Positions 26,728 through 36,098 of a stretch of 64,000 bases of DNA are shown piece after piece. A program made the position numbers and the translations under genes. Numbering within the stretch: the stretch's first letter is position 1; the number at the start of each line of letters is the position of its first letter. This DNA comes from Clostridiales bacterium Firm_16. GTDB lineage: Bacteria > Bacillota > Clostridia > Saccharofermentanales > Saccharofermentanaceae. The notes below the pieces were generated by a model, which was not told the DNA's origin, searched no databases, and saw only the letters and a program-made list of their open reading frames with translations. The stretch lies in NCBI GenBank assembly GCA_001604185.1, contig LVAV01000022.1, positions 851 through 64,850 of the forward strand, in the 5' to 3' direction.

Positions 26728-27491
26728 TCGACGGACATATCCATATTGAACGTGGCGAGTATACGATAGAGTGGATCTGGGAGTTCGTAAAGAAGGCTCA
26801 GGAGATGGGGATCGATGAGATCGGACTTCTGGAACATAACTATCTGTTTGAAGAGTTCGCACCTATGTATGACTCGGCATGTGCCTACAGTGAATACGTG
26901 AAAAACTGGTTTAAAAGAAAAGCAGGAAACCGGAAACTCGATGAATACCTCAGGCTGATCGACCAGGTCCGTAAAGAAGAATTCCCCGTGAAGATCAAGT
27001 TCGGACTGGAAGTATGTTACTTTCCCAAGTACGAAGAGTTTACTTCTGATCTGGTGAAAGATAAGGGCTTCGATTTCCTTCTGGGAAGTATGCATTTTGT
27101 GGACGATTTTGCCTTCGACCATAATGCTGAAATGTGGGAAGGTGAGGACGTGGACCGGGTGTATCGGCGGTATTTCGAAGATTCGGTGCTGCTGGCACGT
27201 AGTGGGATTTTTGACGGGATCGGACATCCGGATACCATTAAGTTATTCGGGCACAGACCCTCTTTCCCACTAACAGAGTATTACGAGAACCTGGCCGTGG
27301 AATTGAGTAAGAGCGGGATGTATGCCGACCAGAACAGCGGCGCACATCGAAGATGTCCGGACACGGCGCCTCTGGGAATGGATCCGGAACTGCTGCATAT
27401 TCTGAAATCCCACAACGTTAAGATCGTGACTTCTTCGGATGCCCATACTCCGGAGGATGTCGGATACATGGTCAAAGATATGGAGACTTGA
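26724..27491 (+). CDS. PHP-domain phosphoesterase (histidinol-phosphatase-like)
   Basis: A 255-residue PHP metal-dependent phosphoesterase. Ligand motifs are HIH at residues 5-7, LLEHNYLFEE, SMHFVDDFAFDH, GHPDTIKLFG and SSDAHTPEDVG. Histidinol-phosphatase is the best-known member, but no other his gene except hisS is nearby, so the role is open. It overlaps the Nudix gene by 4 bp. A second PHP protein is encoded at 56822 on the other strand. Confidence 0.88.
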   Translation: MIDGHIHIERGEYTIEWIWEFVKKAQEMGIDEIGLLEHNYLFEEFAPMYDSACAYSEYVKNWFKRKAGNRKLDEYLRLIDQVRKEEFPVKIKFGLEVCYFPKYEEFTSDLVKDKGFDFLLGSMHFVDDFAFDHNAEMWEGEDVDRVYRRYFEDSVLLARSGIFDGIGHPDTIKLFGHRPSFPLTEYYENLAVELSKSGMYADQNSGAHRRCPDTAPLGMDPELLHILKSHNVKIVTSSDAHTPEDVGYMVKDMET

Positions 27492-27513
27492 AAAAGTCAG
27501 TAAGGAGAAAGCT

Positions 27514-28116
27514 ATGGCAAATCTGATCATTGTCTGTGGACCGCAGGCCGTCGGCAAAATGACGGTGGCGGAAAGCTTGAGAGATAAACTGCACTATAAC
27601 ATGATGATGAATCATGACAGCATCGAAGTATCCGACCGGATCTTCGGTTTTAACACCCCTGCGCAAGTTGAGTTCAATGCGGTGTTCAGAGAAAAAGCCT
27701 TCGAGATCGCGGTCAAAAACAATGTCGACCTGATCTTCACCTATGTCTGTGCCTTCGATATCCCGAAGGACAGGGATTATCTTCTGAGTCTGAAGTCCCT
27801 CTTCGAAAATGCCGGAGGTAAATTCTACTTTGTAGAGCTTTTCACGGATCTGGAGACACGACTTGCGCGAAATGAAACACCCTACCGTCTGGAACGAAAA
27901 GCCTCCAAGCGTGATATTGCATGGAGCCGGGCCAATGTTATTTCAGATGCGAAAAAGTATAAGCTGAACACAGACGAAGGCGAGGTCTTCTGCGAGAACC
28001 ATATCAAGATCGATAACACGAATCTGGAACCGGATCAAGTGGCAGAGAAGGTCATTACTGCCTTCGGACTGGTACCGGTCGAGAAAGAGGAGAAAGAATA
28101 CCGTTTCGGATTTTAA
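27514..28116 (+). CDS. P-loop NTPase / small-molecule kinase-like protein
   Basis: A 200-residue protein beginning with a Walker A motif (VCGPQAVGKMT). It has kinase-like helices and a lid-type segment RLERKASKRD, resembling AAA_33-type or gluconate/shikimate-type small kinases. The substrate is unknown. The frame is open from 27439 inside the PHP gene, but ATG 27514 has AAGGAG 7 nt upstream and starts the P-loop strand. Confidence 0.8.
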   Translation: MANLIIVCGPQAVGKMTVAESLRDKLHYNMMMNHDSIEVSDRIFGFNTPAQVEFNAVFREKAFEIAVKNNVDLIFTYVCAFDIPKDRDYLLSLKSLFENAGGKFYFVELFTDLETRLARNETPYRLERKASKRDIAWSRANVISDAKKYKLNTDEGEVFCENHIKIDNTNLEPDQVAEKVITAFGLVPVEKEEKEYRFGF

Positions 28117-28227
28117 GTGCAGTTATATCTGAAAAAAGATTGTCGAAAAAAGTACTTGAAAACAATTTTAAATCATATTAGCCTTCTTTGTAGGACGTCC
28201 AAATCCTGAAAACAAACGAGGTTTAAG

Positions 28228-29220
28228 ATGAACAAAGAACAACTCCATAGTTACATTGCAAGCAGTACCGGCAACGAGAAGAATATCTGTCAGATCTGCG
28301 CGATCCAGGATAGTGAGATGGTGTACGAAGATTCCTGGCATGGCTTTTCCGTTGACGATGCGGCGCACGTTATGTCTGTGACCAAAGGGGTCATGGCACT
28401 TCTTGTGGGCATCGCCATGGATAAGGGTCATATTCTAAGTGCCGATCAGAAGGTTTTGGACTTCTTTCCGGACTATAAGGTGAAGCGGGGAGAGAAGACG
28501 ATCTACGATGTCACGCTTAGGCATCTGCTTACTATGACTGCTCCTTATAAGTATCGTTCGGAACCCTGGGTGAAGGTGTGTACGTCTTCAGACTGGACAG
28601 TTGCTGCACTGGATCTTCTTGGCGGACGCGCGGGGATTACCGGTGATTTCAAGTATGCAACCCTGGGCATTCAGATTCTTACGGGGATCCTGGAACAGGC
28701 GACGGGAGAGAAATGCATTGATTTTGCAAACCATGATCTGTTTCTTCCTTTAGGTATCCCGGAGCACAGGATCCATGGGGCCAGCAGCAAAGATGACCAG
28801 TTCAACTATGTGATGAGTAAGGAACCGAGAAAGAGTGAGTGGTACTCGGATCCTAAAGATGCCGTGACAGCCGGATGGGGACTTTGTCTTTCCGCGCGGG
28901 ATATGGCAAAACTCGGAGAAATGGTCCTTCGAAACGGTACATATAACGGGCAGCGGATCCTTTCCGAAAAATATATCTGTGAAATGCTCACGCCTCGTGT
29001 TAAACTGGGAGAGATGTTTGGGTTTATGAGTTACGGTTATCTCTGGTATAAACCGTACGAAGACAAAGAAGTCTATGCAGCCATTGGTGACGGGGGAAAT
29101 ATCATCTACATCAACAAAGACAAGAACATTTCTGTCGGTATCACCGGTACATTCAAACCCAGGATTTTCGATCGAGTCGAATTTATCGAGACAAAGGTAA
29201 TACCTGCTTTGGCAGAATAA
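28228..29220 (+). CDS. Serine hydrolase of the class C beta-lactamase family
   Basis: A 330-residue penicillin-binding-type serine hydrolase. The SxxK catalytic motif is SVTK at residues 50-53, and the usual RHLLTMTAPY segment follows. The third motif region reads IGDGGNIIYIN rather than the KTG of beta-lactamases, as in many esterases and peptidases of this family. There is no signal peptide, so it is probably cytoplasmic and not a true beta-lactamase. The preceding gap of 111 bp is the largest in this stretch. Confidence 0.88.
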   Translation: MNKEQLHSYIASSTGNEKNICQICAIQDSEMVYEDSWHGFSVDDAAHVMSVTKGVMALLVGIAMDKGHILSADQKVLDFFPDYKVKRGEKTIYDVTLRHLLTMTAPYKYRSEPWVKVCTSSDWTVAALDLLGGRAGITGDFKYATLGIQILTGILEQATGEKCIDFANHDLFLPLGIPEHRIHGASSKDDQFNYVMSKEPRKSEWYSDPKDAVTAGWGLCLSARDMAKLGEMVLRNGTYNGQRILSEKYICEMLTPRVKLGEMFGFMSYGYLWYKPYEDKEVYAAIGDGGNIIYINKDKNISVGITGTFKPRIFDRVEFIETKVIPALAE

Positions 29221-29240
29221 CGATCAGGAGGAAGAGAAAC

Positions 29241-29927
29241 ATGGCGAATGCAATCAAGATCAATGACAACACCTGGAGGATCGAAGACGGACAGGTCCGT
29301 TTCCTGCTTCTTTGCGGAACAGAGAAAGCGGCGCTCATCGATACAGGCATGACCACCACGAATGCCAAAGAGATCGCAGAAGGTCTAACGGATCTTCCGC
29401 TGATCCTGATCAATACCCATGCGGATCCGGACCACATTGCCGGCAACGGAGCTTTTGACGAGTTCTATATGTCTCCGAATGAAGAAGAGAACTACAGAAA
29501 TTTTAACGGCAAGGGATTGATCCTTTCTGTATGTGAAGGTGAGATCATCGACCTTGGCGGACGTATCCTGCGGATCATCGACATCCCGGGTCATACGCCG
29601 GGAAGCATTGCGATCCTGGACGAGAATTATCGTGTCCTGATCAGTGGAGATACTGTACAGGACGGACACATTTTCATGTTCGGACCAATGCGGAATCTGG
29701 ATCAGTTTATGGAAAGCCTGAAGCATCTTACGGAGTTCGAAGAGTCCTTCGATGAGATTTATCCGATGCACGGTTCTTTCCCGGTGAAGCCGGATCTGAT
29801 CGGCAAGCTTCTGGAAGGGGCACAGCAGATCAAGAACGGAACCGTAGAAGGACAGAAAGTGGAGTTTTTCGGAAACAAGGCTTTGCTGTACCAGTTCCCC
29901 TATGCAGGTCTCTTGTGTGACCTCTGA
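29241..29927 (+). CDS. Metallo-beta-lactamase-fold hydrolase
   Basis: A 228-residue MBL-fold protein. The metal motif is NTHADPDHIAGN, with Asp in place of the second His of the HxHxDH motif, a variant found in many clostridial members. The other ligands are His in PGHTPGS, Asp in ISGDTVQDG and His in YPMHGSF. It may be a glyoxalase II-like or other thioester or phosphoester hydrolase. AGGAGGAAG precedes the ATG. Confidence 0.88.
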   Translation: MANAIKINDNTWRIEDGQVRFLLLCGTEKAALIDTGMTTTNAKEIAEGLTDLPLILINTHADPDHIAGNGAFDEFYMSPNEEENYRNFNGKGLILSVCEGEIIDLGGRILRIIDIPGHTPGSIAILDENYRVLISGDTVQDGHIFMFGPMRNLDQFMESLKHLTEFEESFDEIYPMHGSFPVKPDLIGKLLEGAQQIKNGTVEGQKVEFFGNKALLYQFPYAGLLCDL

Positions 29928-29936
29928 GGCAAGGCC

Positions 29937-30566
29937 ATGAAGAACCCCTGGGAAGAAATCAGTCTGGATGATTACGAGAATCACATGCGTCTGGAGTCTG
30001 TGAACCAGCTTCAGACGTTGAATGCCATGATGAAGAAGCAGTTCGAGGATTATGCGGTGAATACTGTCATGATCCTGGGTGTGGCCGGAGGAAACGGTCT
30101 GGAACATGTTTCTTCTTTCCATTTCAAGAAAGTATACGGCGTGGATATCAACTGCGATTACCTGCGTACAACTGCCGAACGGTATGCGTATCTGGGCGAT
30201 GTGCTGGAGTGTCTGCACCTGGATGTGGTGAAGGAGGCGGACGCGCTTCCGAAAACAGATCTTCTGATCGCTGACCTTCTGGTGGAGTATATCGGGAATG
30301 AAGCTTTCGTCAATGCTATCCGTCATACCTGTCCGAAATATGTTTCCTGCATTATTCAGATCAACACAGACAAGGAGAACTGGGTTTCCGATTCTCCTTA
30401 TCTGCATGCCTTTGATGGGTTGGATGCAGTCCATCACCAGATGGAGGCAGACCGTCTTTCTGAAGCGGTATGTAGTGCCGGATATTGTAAAGGTCCTCAG
30501 TATTCGGAATCTCTTCCTAATGGCAAAGCGCTTGTAAGGATCGATTTCTATTCCGACAAAGTATGA
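29937..30566 (+). CDS. Class I SAM-dependent methyltransferase
   Basis: A 209-residue protein with the motif I strand MILGVAGGNGLEHV and the acidic end of strand 2 in YGVDINCDYL. The methyl acceptor is unknown. The start codon lies 9 bp after the MBL gene stop with AAGGCC as a weak ribosome site, so the two are probably coupled. A promoter for the next gene begins soon after the stop. Confidence 0.82.
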   Translation: MKNPWEEISLDDYENHMRLESVNQLQTLNAMMKKQFEDYAVNTVMILGVAGGNGLEHVSSFHFKKVYGVDINCDYLRTTAERYAYLGDVLECLHLDVVKEADALPKTDLLIADLLVEYIGNEAFVNAIRHTCPKYVSCIIQINTDKENWVSDSPYLHAFDGLDAVHHQMEADRLSEAVCSAGYCKGPQYSESLPNGKALVRIDFYSDKV

Positions 30567-30596
30567 AAATGCATTTGGATAAACAGTAGTTGCGTG

Positions 30597-30626
30597 TTGC
30601 AATAAATCGAACAAATGTGCTACAAT
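30597..30626 (+). promoter_or_regulatory. Promoter of the DUF3795 gene
   Basis: TTGCAA and TACAAT are separated by 18 bp, and the -10 carries an extended TGC. It predicts a leader of about 75 nt. Confidence 0.65.
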
Positions 30627-30706
30627 ATTTACATGCGATGCAAGGCGCAATTCCGGAAACTTGAATCGCAGGAACTGTGAAAGCAGAAATAAGGAAGGTG
30701 AATCTT

Positions 30707-31054
30707 ATGAAGGACTTTATTGCTTACTGTGGACTGGACTGCGAGAAGTGTGAAGCACGTATCGCGACCGTGAATAACGATGATGCACTTCGTCAGAAAG
30801 TGGCCAAGGAGTGGTCAGTTATGAATGAAGTCGAGATCACACCGGAGATGATCAACTGTACCGGTTGCCGTATGCCGGGTGTGAAATTTCCTTTCTGTGA
30901 ATCCATGTGTCCCATCAAGATCTGTTCTTCGGAAAAGAAGTATGAGACCTGCGCCGACTGCAGTGAAGTCGTTACCTGTGAGAAGGCCTCCATGGTGTTG
31001 GGAAATAATATGGAAGCAAGAGAGAATCTCGGAATCAGCGAGTCTTTCTCATAA
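30707..31054 (+). CDS. DUF3795-family cysteine-rich protein
   Basis: A 115-residue protein with paired cysteines (YCGLDCEKCEA, NCTGCRMPG, CESMCPIKIC, TCADCSEVVTCEK), the pattern of DUF3795. The Cys content suggests metal binding, but no function is established. The GTG at 30677 opens the frame; ATG 30707 has AAGGAAGGTG at good spacing and is preferred. It has its own promoter. Confidence 0.88.
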   Translation: MKDFIAYCGLDCEKCEARIATVNNDDALRQKVAKEWSVMNEVEITPEMINCTGCRMPGVKFPFCESMCPIKICSSEKKYETCADCSEVVTCEKASMVLGNNMEARENLGISESFS

Positions 31055-31216
31055 CGTCATAGTATAAGCGGTCGCCGTTGTCCGTTTTTGCTAAAGATTC
31101 TGCCACGAATCCCTCTGAAAGAGGCTTTGTAAAACAGAACGAAACTGACTGTTTTCTTACGTTGTCGCAGAAATAAACTAGACGATCTTAAGAGATGTGA
31201 TAAAGGAGAAAATGAA

Positions 31217-31783
31217 ATGAGTAACATTTACGAGGAATGCCCGGTACTGGAGAATGACAGATGGCTTTTACGCTTTGTTAAAGAGGAAGATGCCGAGGAT
31301 CTTCTGAAAGTGTATGGAGATAAGCAGGCGCTGCCGTTCTTCAACAGTGATAACTGTCATGAAGATAACTTCTACTACAACACGAAGGAGAAGATGGATA
31401 ATGCGATCCGTTTCTGGATCGAGTCTTATACGGATAAGTGGTTTGTCAGACTTGCGATCGTGGACAAGCATATCGCGCAGGCCATTGGTACCATAGAGAT
31501 GTTCCACAGACCGTCCGATGATGATTTTGATGGAGACGGACTGATCCGTCTGGATGTAAGAAGTGATTATGAGAAGTCCGAAGAACTGCAGGAGATACTG
31601 GAACTATTGATTCCACAGGCATACGATCTTCTGGATTGCAAGGAGATCATCACGAAGATCCCGCTTTATGCCGTGGAGCGTATCGATGCAGCGAAGAAAC
31701 TCGGTTTCGAAAAGTCGGATCGTCTCCTGGTCGGTGGCGAAGACCGCTATGCCTACAAGGGCTATTGGGCCGTAAAGAAATAA
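31217..31783 (+). CDS. GNAT-family N-acetyltransferase
   Basis: A 188-residue protein of RimJ/RimL-like length. It shows the N-terminal segment RWLLRFVKEEDAEDLLKVY and the strand pair QAIGTIEMFHR...LIRLDVRSDYEK, but the usual acetyl-CoA loop RxxGxG is not clear (YEKSEELQEILEL occupies its place), so activity may be weak or altered. Substrate unknown. The 162-bp gap before it holds only weak hairpins. Confidence 0.8.
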   Translation: MSNIYEECPVLENDRWLLRFVKEEDAEDLLKVYGDKQALPFFNSDNCHEDNFYYNTKEKMDNAIRFWIESYTDKWFVRLAIVDKHIAQAIGTIEMFHRPSDDDFDGDGLIRLDVRSDYEKSEELQEILELLIPQAYDLLDCKEIITKIPLYAVERIDAAKKLGFEKSDRLLVGGEDRYAYKGYWAVKK

Positions 31784-31799
31784 CAGAGAGACAGGGAAA

Positions 31800-32582
31800 A
31801 TGAAGTACAGCATTATTGACTACGAGATAGTGGGAGAAGGTACACCGGTCCTCATCGTCCACGGCTGGGGAATCGACAGGACAACGATGCAGGCTGCCTT
31901 CGAACCGGTATTTTCTGAACTTGGCGGATACAAACGTTTCTATATCGATCTTCCGGGTATGGGAAGATCCGAACACGGAGATGTCCGTAACTCCGATGAT
32001 ATCCTTTCGCTCCTGCATGGCTTTGCCGTTGATGTGATCGGAGAAAGTTTTATTCTGGTGGGACAGTCCTATGGTGGTCTGCTTGCCAGAGGCTTCGTCA
32101 ATCAGTATAGTGATCTTGTGAAGAAACTGATCCTTCTTGTGCCTTGCATCATCCCCGGAGTCAGACAGGGACGTGTCGAGCAACTTCAAGTAATGGAACG
32201 TGATGATGAACTACTATCCTCTCTTTCGAAGGAAGATTATGAGAGCTTTACTCTCATGAATGTGGTACTGACAAGGCCTGTCTGGGAGAGATATAAGAAG
32301 TACCTTATGCCGGCACTGGCCAGGGCGGACTGGGCGTATCTGAATTCGGATCTCGAGGGAAGTTTCTCGTATACTGTTGATGAGATGGAGCCGGTATCGA
32401 TTCCGACTCTGATCATTGCAGCCAAGCAGGACACGGAAGTCGGATACAAGGATCAGTTTGACCTGATGAAGATCTATCCGAATTCCACATACTGTGCGGT
32501 AGAGAAAGCAGGTCATAACTTACAGATTGAACAGCCGGAAGTATTCGATAGTATTCTGAGATCCTGGCTGATCAGTCATTGA
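31800..32582 (+). CDS. Alpha/beta-fold hydrolase
   Basis: A 260-residue esterase/hydrolase-type protein. The oxyanion motif is HGWG (residues 21-24), the nucleophile Ser90 is in GQSYGG, the acid Asp is in AAKQDTEVG and the His is in KAGHNLQIEQPE. It may act on an ester, lactone or peptide; the substrate is not evident. It lies 17 bp after the GNAT gene and 31 bp before the HD gene. Confidence 0.9.
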   Translation: MKYSIIDYEIVGEGTPVLIVHGWGIDRTTMQAAFEPVFSELGGYKRFYIDLPGMGRSEHGDVRNSDDILSLLHGFAVDVIGESFILVGQSYGGLLARGFVNQYSDLVKKLILLVPCIIPGVRQGRVEQLQVMERDDELLSSLSKEDYESFTLMNVVLTRPVWERYKKYLMPALARADWAYLNSDLEGSFSYTVDEMEPVSIPTLIIAAKQDTEVGYKDQFDLMKIYPNSTYCAVEKAGHNLQIEQPEVFDSILRSWLISH

Positions 32583-32612
32583 ACTGATTACTTATCGAAG
32601 CGGAGAAAGCGT

Positions 32613-33236
32613 ATGTTACCTACAAAGGAAGTAGCATTAGAGGAACTGAGAATAGCAGGAGAGATGAACCCCGGACCCTGGTCCAAGCATTCTCTGAATA
32701 CCGGTATTGCAGCAAGAAATATCGCAGAGAAGATTCCGGGAATGGATTCTGAGAAAGCATTTATCGTCGGCGTACTGCATGATATCGGCCGACGGATCGG
32801 TATCGTCGATATTCCGACGCATGTATATGCGGGATATGAATACTGCATGCAGAAAGGCTGGGATGAAGTCGCGCGGATCTGCATGACGCATTCTTATCTG
32901 CTGATGAAGGATGAATTCACCTATGAACCGCAGACCGAGCATGAGAAGAAGATCAAGGAATATGTCTCGGCTACAGAGGCAGATGACTACGATAAGCTCA
33001 TTCAGCTTTGTGATGCACTGGCAGTCGACTATGGATTCGTGATTTTGGAGAAGCGTTTCGTGGATGTGACACGCCGGTACGGAATCATGGAAGGATACAT
33101 TAAAGGATGGGAAGTGGCTTTTGCCATCAAGGAAGACTTCGAGGCCAGAATGGGATGCTCGATCTATGACGTGCTTCCGGATATCGGTAAGACCACGCTC
33201 CTGACGCCGAAGCCCTGGTACCCGCCGAAGAAGTAA
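32613..33236 (+). CDS. HD-domain hydrolase
   Basis: A 207-residue protein with an HD metal site: His in WSKHSLNTG, the pair in VLHDIGRRIG, His in CMTHSYLL and Asp in LIQLCDALAVDYG. It is likely a phosphohydrolase, substrate unknown. It is not close to the HD protein at 2777. The ATG follows CGGAGAAAG, and the next gene starts 13 bp after the stop. Confidence 0.85.
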   Translation: MLPTKEVALEELRIAGEMNPGPWSKHSLNTGIAARNIAEKIPGMDSEKAFIVGVLHDIGRRIGIVDIPTHVYAGYEYCMQKGWDEVARICMTHSYLLMKDEFTYEPQTEHEKKIKEYVSATEADDYDKLIQLCDALAVDYGFVILEKRFVDVTRRYGIMEGYIKGWEVAFAIKEDFEARMGCSIYDVLPDIGKTTLLTPKPWYPPKK

Positions 33237-33248
33237 ACGGAGAATAGG

Positions 33249-33854
33249 ATGGACAGACCGAGTTTTGACAGCATAAAGGATTATTCGGAGTTTTGTAAGT
33301 ATTACTGGTACAGAGATGAGCTGATCCGGATCTGTAAGGATCACGGCTTGAAGACCGCAAGCGGAAAGATCGAATTATATACGATCATTGAAGCGTATTT
33401 TGCAGGAGAGAAGATCCTGCCGGAAAAGAGGCCGGTCAGGAAGAAGAAATCTACCGTTACGGAGCTTACTCCGGAAACAGGATTGATCGAGTGCGGCTTT
33501 ACTTTCGGTCCTCGGTTCCGGGAATTCTTCGAAAGACAGATAGGTGTACAACGATTCAAGTTCAATGTGGATATGGTAGCGACTGCGAAAGCCGTCAAGG
33601 AAAACGGCGATGAGTCATTCACACTGGGAGATCTTCTGGATATTTACTATGGCAAAAAGACCTATGCCACATATGATCGCTCTGCGTTACAATGGAATCA
33701 GTTCGTGAAAGATTTCTGTTCGGATCCCGCGACTGAAGTCTATCCGAAAAGACTGGAAGCCGCGGCACGGCTGTGGAAGATCGTGCGGGAATCGGACCAG
33801 GAGAAAGTATATACGCATATGATTCTGGAACAGCATAAAGACAGCCTGATGTAA
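33249..33854 (+). CDS. SAP-domain protein (DUF6434-like)
   Basis: A 201-residue protein. Residues about 15-52 (ELIRICKDHGLKTASGK and the following helix) match the SAP helix-extension-helix fold, which in other proteins binds nucleic acid. A basic linker KRPVRKKK follows. The C-terminal half (FGPRFREFFERQIGV, TLGDLLDIYYGKK) resembles the DUF6434 architecture of small Bacillota SAP proteins. No enzyme motif is seen. It sits in the co-directional row 17 bp before a dehydrogenase gene. Confidence 0.72.
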   Translation: MDRPSFDSIKDYSEFCKYYWYRDELIRICKDHGLKTASGKIELYTIIEAYFAGEKILPEKRPVRKKKSTVTELTPETGLIECGFTFGPRFREFFERQIGVQRFKFNVDMVATAKAVKENGDESFTLGDLLDIYYGKKTYATYDRSALQWNQFVKDFCSDPATEVYPKRLEAAARLWKIVRESDQEKVYTHMILEQHKDSLM

Positions 33855-33870
33855 GGCGCAGGAGAGAGTT

Positions 33871-34830
33871 ATGAAAGTCATCGTATTAAGTCACGCTTTA
33901 AAGCAGAGAAACATAGAGAAGATTCAGGAAACGGCTGAGAAAGCAGGCGCACAGGTCTGCTTCGTGGAAGAGGAAAGAAAGATCCCTTCTGAGTTCCAGG
34001 ACGCGGAAGTATTATATGGATTCGGCATGATCACAGCCAAGACGAGTACTGCCTTAAAGTGGCTTTGTGTGCCGTCGGCCGGTGTGGACTATATGATGAA
34101 GGAGGATGCTTTTGCCAATAAAGACTGCATCCTGACCAATTCTTCCGGAGCTTACGGTGTGACCATTGCGGAACATATCATTGCAGTCAGTCTCATGATG
34201 ATGAGAAAACTGACGCTGACATATGAGGAATCACTTAACGGTGTATGGGGCCGTCCGAAGCCGCAGAAGTCTCTGAAAGACTGCAGGATCACGGTTCTTG
34301 GAACCGGCGATATCGGAAGTCAGTTTGCAAAAAGGGCAAAGGCTTTCGAACCTAGGACGATCATAGGTGTGTGCCGTAGCGGAAAGAGTACGGAACCAAG
34401 CTATGACCGTGTGGTATCCACCGCAGAACTGGATGCGATCCTTCCTTCCACCGATCTTCTGGTAATGAGTCTTCCGGATACACTGGAAACGAAAGGAATC
34501 CTTTCGAAGGAGAGATTATCTCTTCTCCCGAAGGATGCATATATCGTGAATGTGGGACGTGGCTCTGCTATCGATGAAGATGCCCTGGCGGATCTTCTGG
34601 ATGCAGAATACCTGGGCGGTGCGGCACTGGATGTATTCCAGAGAGAACCACTTCGTAAGAGCAGTCGTCTTTGGAATACGAAGAATCTTCTGATCACGCC
34701 GCACGTGGCAGGCAATCTTACTTTGGATTATACGTTGGATACGAACGTGGATATGTTCTGTGAGGATCTGCTCAATTATTCGCAGGGCCTTCCATTAAAA
34801 CATATCGTGGATAGAAAAAAGGGTTATTGA
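33871..34830 (+). CDS. D-isomer-specific 2-hydroxyacid dehydrogenase
   Basis: A 319-residue NAD(P)-dependent dehydrogenase that reduces 2-oxo acids. The Rossmann motif is VLGTGDIGSQFAKRA; the substrate-binding Arg is in NVGRGSAIDEDAL and the catalytic His in ITPHVAGN. Its closest general type is the phosphoglycerate/glyoxylate reductase family, but the exact substrate is open. AGGAGAG precedes the ATG. Confidence 0.92.
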   Translation: MKVIVLSHALKQRNIEKIQETAEKAGAQVCFVEEERKIPSEFQDAEVLYGFGMITAKTSTALKWLCVPSAGVDYMMKEDAFANKDCILTNSSGAYGVTIAEHIIAVSLMMMRKLTLTYEESLNGVWGRPKPQKSLKDCRITVLGTGDIGSQFAKRAKAFEPRTIIGVCRSGKSTEPSYDRVVSTAELDAILPSTDLLVMSLPDTLETKGILSKERLSLLPKDAYIVNVGRGSAIDEDALADLLDAEYLGGAALDVFQREPLRKSSRLWNTKNLLITPHVAGNLTLDYTLDTNVDMFCEDLLNYSQGLPLKHIVDRKKGY

Positions 34831-34863
34831 TTGAGAGTGTGAACCGTAAGGAGGAAGCAGTGT

Positions 34864-35583
34864 ATGAGCCAGAATGTTATGGTAACCGGTGCAGGTAAAG
34901 CAGTAGGATTAGGATTTAATCTGGTACTTCGCTATCTGGAAGCAGGGGATACGGTCGTAGCAACGATCCGTAAACCATGTCCGGAACTGGAAGAACTGAA
35001 AGAGAAGTATGGCGAGAAACTGATTATCCTCACCATGGATATCGGAAGCACACCCTCTGTTGAGCAGGCGGCCTCGGAACTGGGTGAAAAACTGGATCAT
35101 CTGGATCTGATCATCAATAATGCCGTGTCGGTATCCCCCGACTGTGATAAGGGATTCTTCGATGCTAATCTCGATTACATCGCACGAACCGTCGATATCA
35201 CGGCTGTAGGTGCCATGCGCGTCATTAAGGCTTTCTATGGCCTTCTTAAGAAGAGTGAGATGACGGCTTTGATCATGAATATCTCTTCCGAAGCAGGCAG
35301 TATCTCGAAGTGTTACCGCACCAATATGATCGATTACGGCATGGCCAAAGCCGCATTGAATATGGCTACGATGAATCTGGTAAACACCTTTAAGGATGAT
35401 CGGTCCATCAACATCTTCTGCGTGCATCCCGGATGGATCCGTACAGACGGACGGGAAGATAATCCGGCGCCACTGTCTTCTTATGAAGCGGCAGGGATCC
35501 TGCAAGACCTTTTCGAGAAGAAGCGCAACGATTTTACCGGTCATCGGTTTATTACAAACGAGAACGAAGACTACCCGTTCTGA
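34864..35583 (+). CDS. Short-chain dehydrogenase/reductase
   Basis: A 239-residue classical SDR. The cofactor motif is VTGAGKAVGLG, the NAG-type motif is NNAV, Ser is in NISSEAGS and the YxxxK site is DYGMAKAAL. It would oxidise or reduce a hydroxyl or keto group with NAD(P). The substrate is unknown. AAGGAGGAAG precedes the ATG. A gap of 130 bp with an extended -10 follows, so the transcript may be re-initiated after it. Confidence 0.9.
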   Translation: MSQNVMVTGAGKAVGLGFNLVLRYLEAGDTVVATIRKPCPELEELKEKYGEKLIILTMDIGSTPSVEQAASELGEKLDHLDLIINNAVSVSPDCDKGFFDANLDYIARTVDITAVGAMRVIKAFYGLLKKSEMTALIMNISSEAGSISKCYRTNMIDYGMAKAALNMATMNLVNTFKDDRSINIFCVHPGWIRTDGREDNPAPLSSYEAAGILQDLFEKKRNDFTGHRFITNENEDYPF

Positions 35584-35650
35584 GACCGGCCGGATATCTC
35601 AATTTGTGCGTATACTGTAAGTCTAATCCTGCGTAAAGATTTAGAAGAAA

Positions 35651-35659
35651 TGGTACAAT
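35651..35659 (+). promoter_or_regulatory. Extended -10 promoter before the ArsC/Spx-like gene
   Basis: TGGTACAAT lies 55 bp before the start codon at 35714. No good -35 is visible. Confidence 0.5.
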
Positions 35660-35713
35660 ATATCCTGGGATCGGATCGGTCCCTCAAGATTTCATGGAAT
35701 CGAGGAAATGATT

Positions 35714-36070
35714 ATGTTGGAAGTGTATTGCTACAGTAGATGTACGACTTGCCAGAAAGCCCTAAAATGGCTGGAAGCAAAGGGAATCGAGCACAAGGTC
35801 ATCGATATCAAGGAAAACCATCCGAATGAGAAGAATCTTCGGAAATACTACAAAATGAGCGGACTTCCGCTTAAGCGTTTCTTCAATACCAGCGGCATCC
35901 AGTATCGTGAACTGGAACTGTCTAAGAGACTTCCGGATATGAGTGAGGATGAACAGTTTGCACTTCTGGCAAGCGACGGCATGCTGGTCAAGCGCCCTCT
36001 TCTGGTCGGTAAAGATTTTGTTCTGACCGGATTCAAAGAAACTGAGTGGAGCGAGAAGCTCTCTGTCTGA
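35714..36070 (+). CDS. ArsC/Spx-family thioredoxin-fold protein
   Basis: A 118-residue protein with a CTTCQ (CxxC) motif at about residues 9-12 (YSRCTTCQKALKWLE) and the ArsC-type segment MLVKRPLLVG. It matches the arsenate reductase-like YffB/Spx group. True arsenate reductases use other cysteines, so the role may be in thiol redox or RNA polymerase binding rather than arsenate. ATG 35708 touches the ribosome site; ATG 35714 is 7 nt after GAGGA and is preferred. Confidence 0.9.
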   Translation: MLEVYCYSRCTTCQKALKWLEAKGIEHKVIDIKENHPNEKNLRKYYKMSGLPLKRFFNTSGIQYRELELSKRLPDMSEDEQFALLASDGMLVKRPLLVGKDFVLTGFKETEWSEKLSV

Positions 36071-36098
36071 GTTATCACAAGAAAGACGAGGAAAGAAT

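Noticed and set aside
31105-31160. Terminator after the DUF3795 gene
   Set aside because: Only 5- to 7-bp stems with large loops and no good T run are present.
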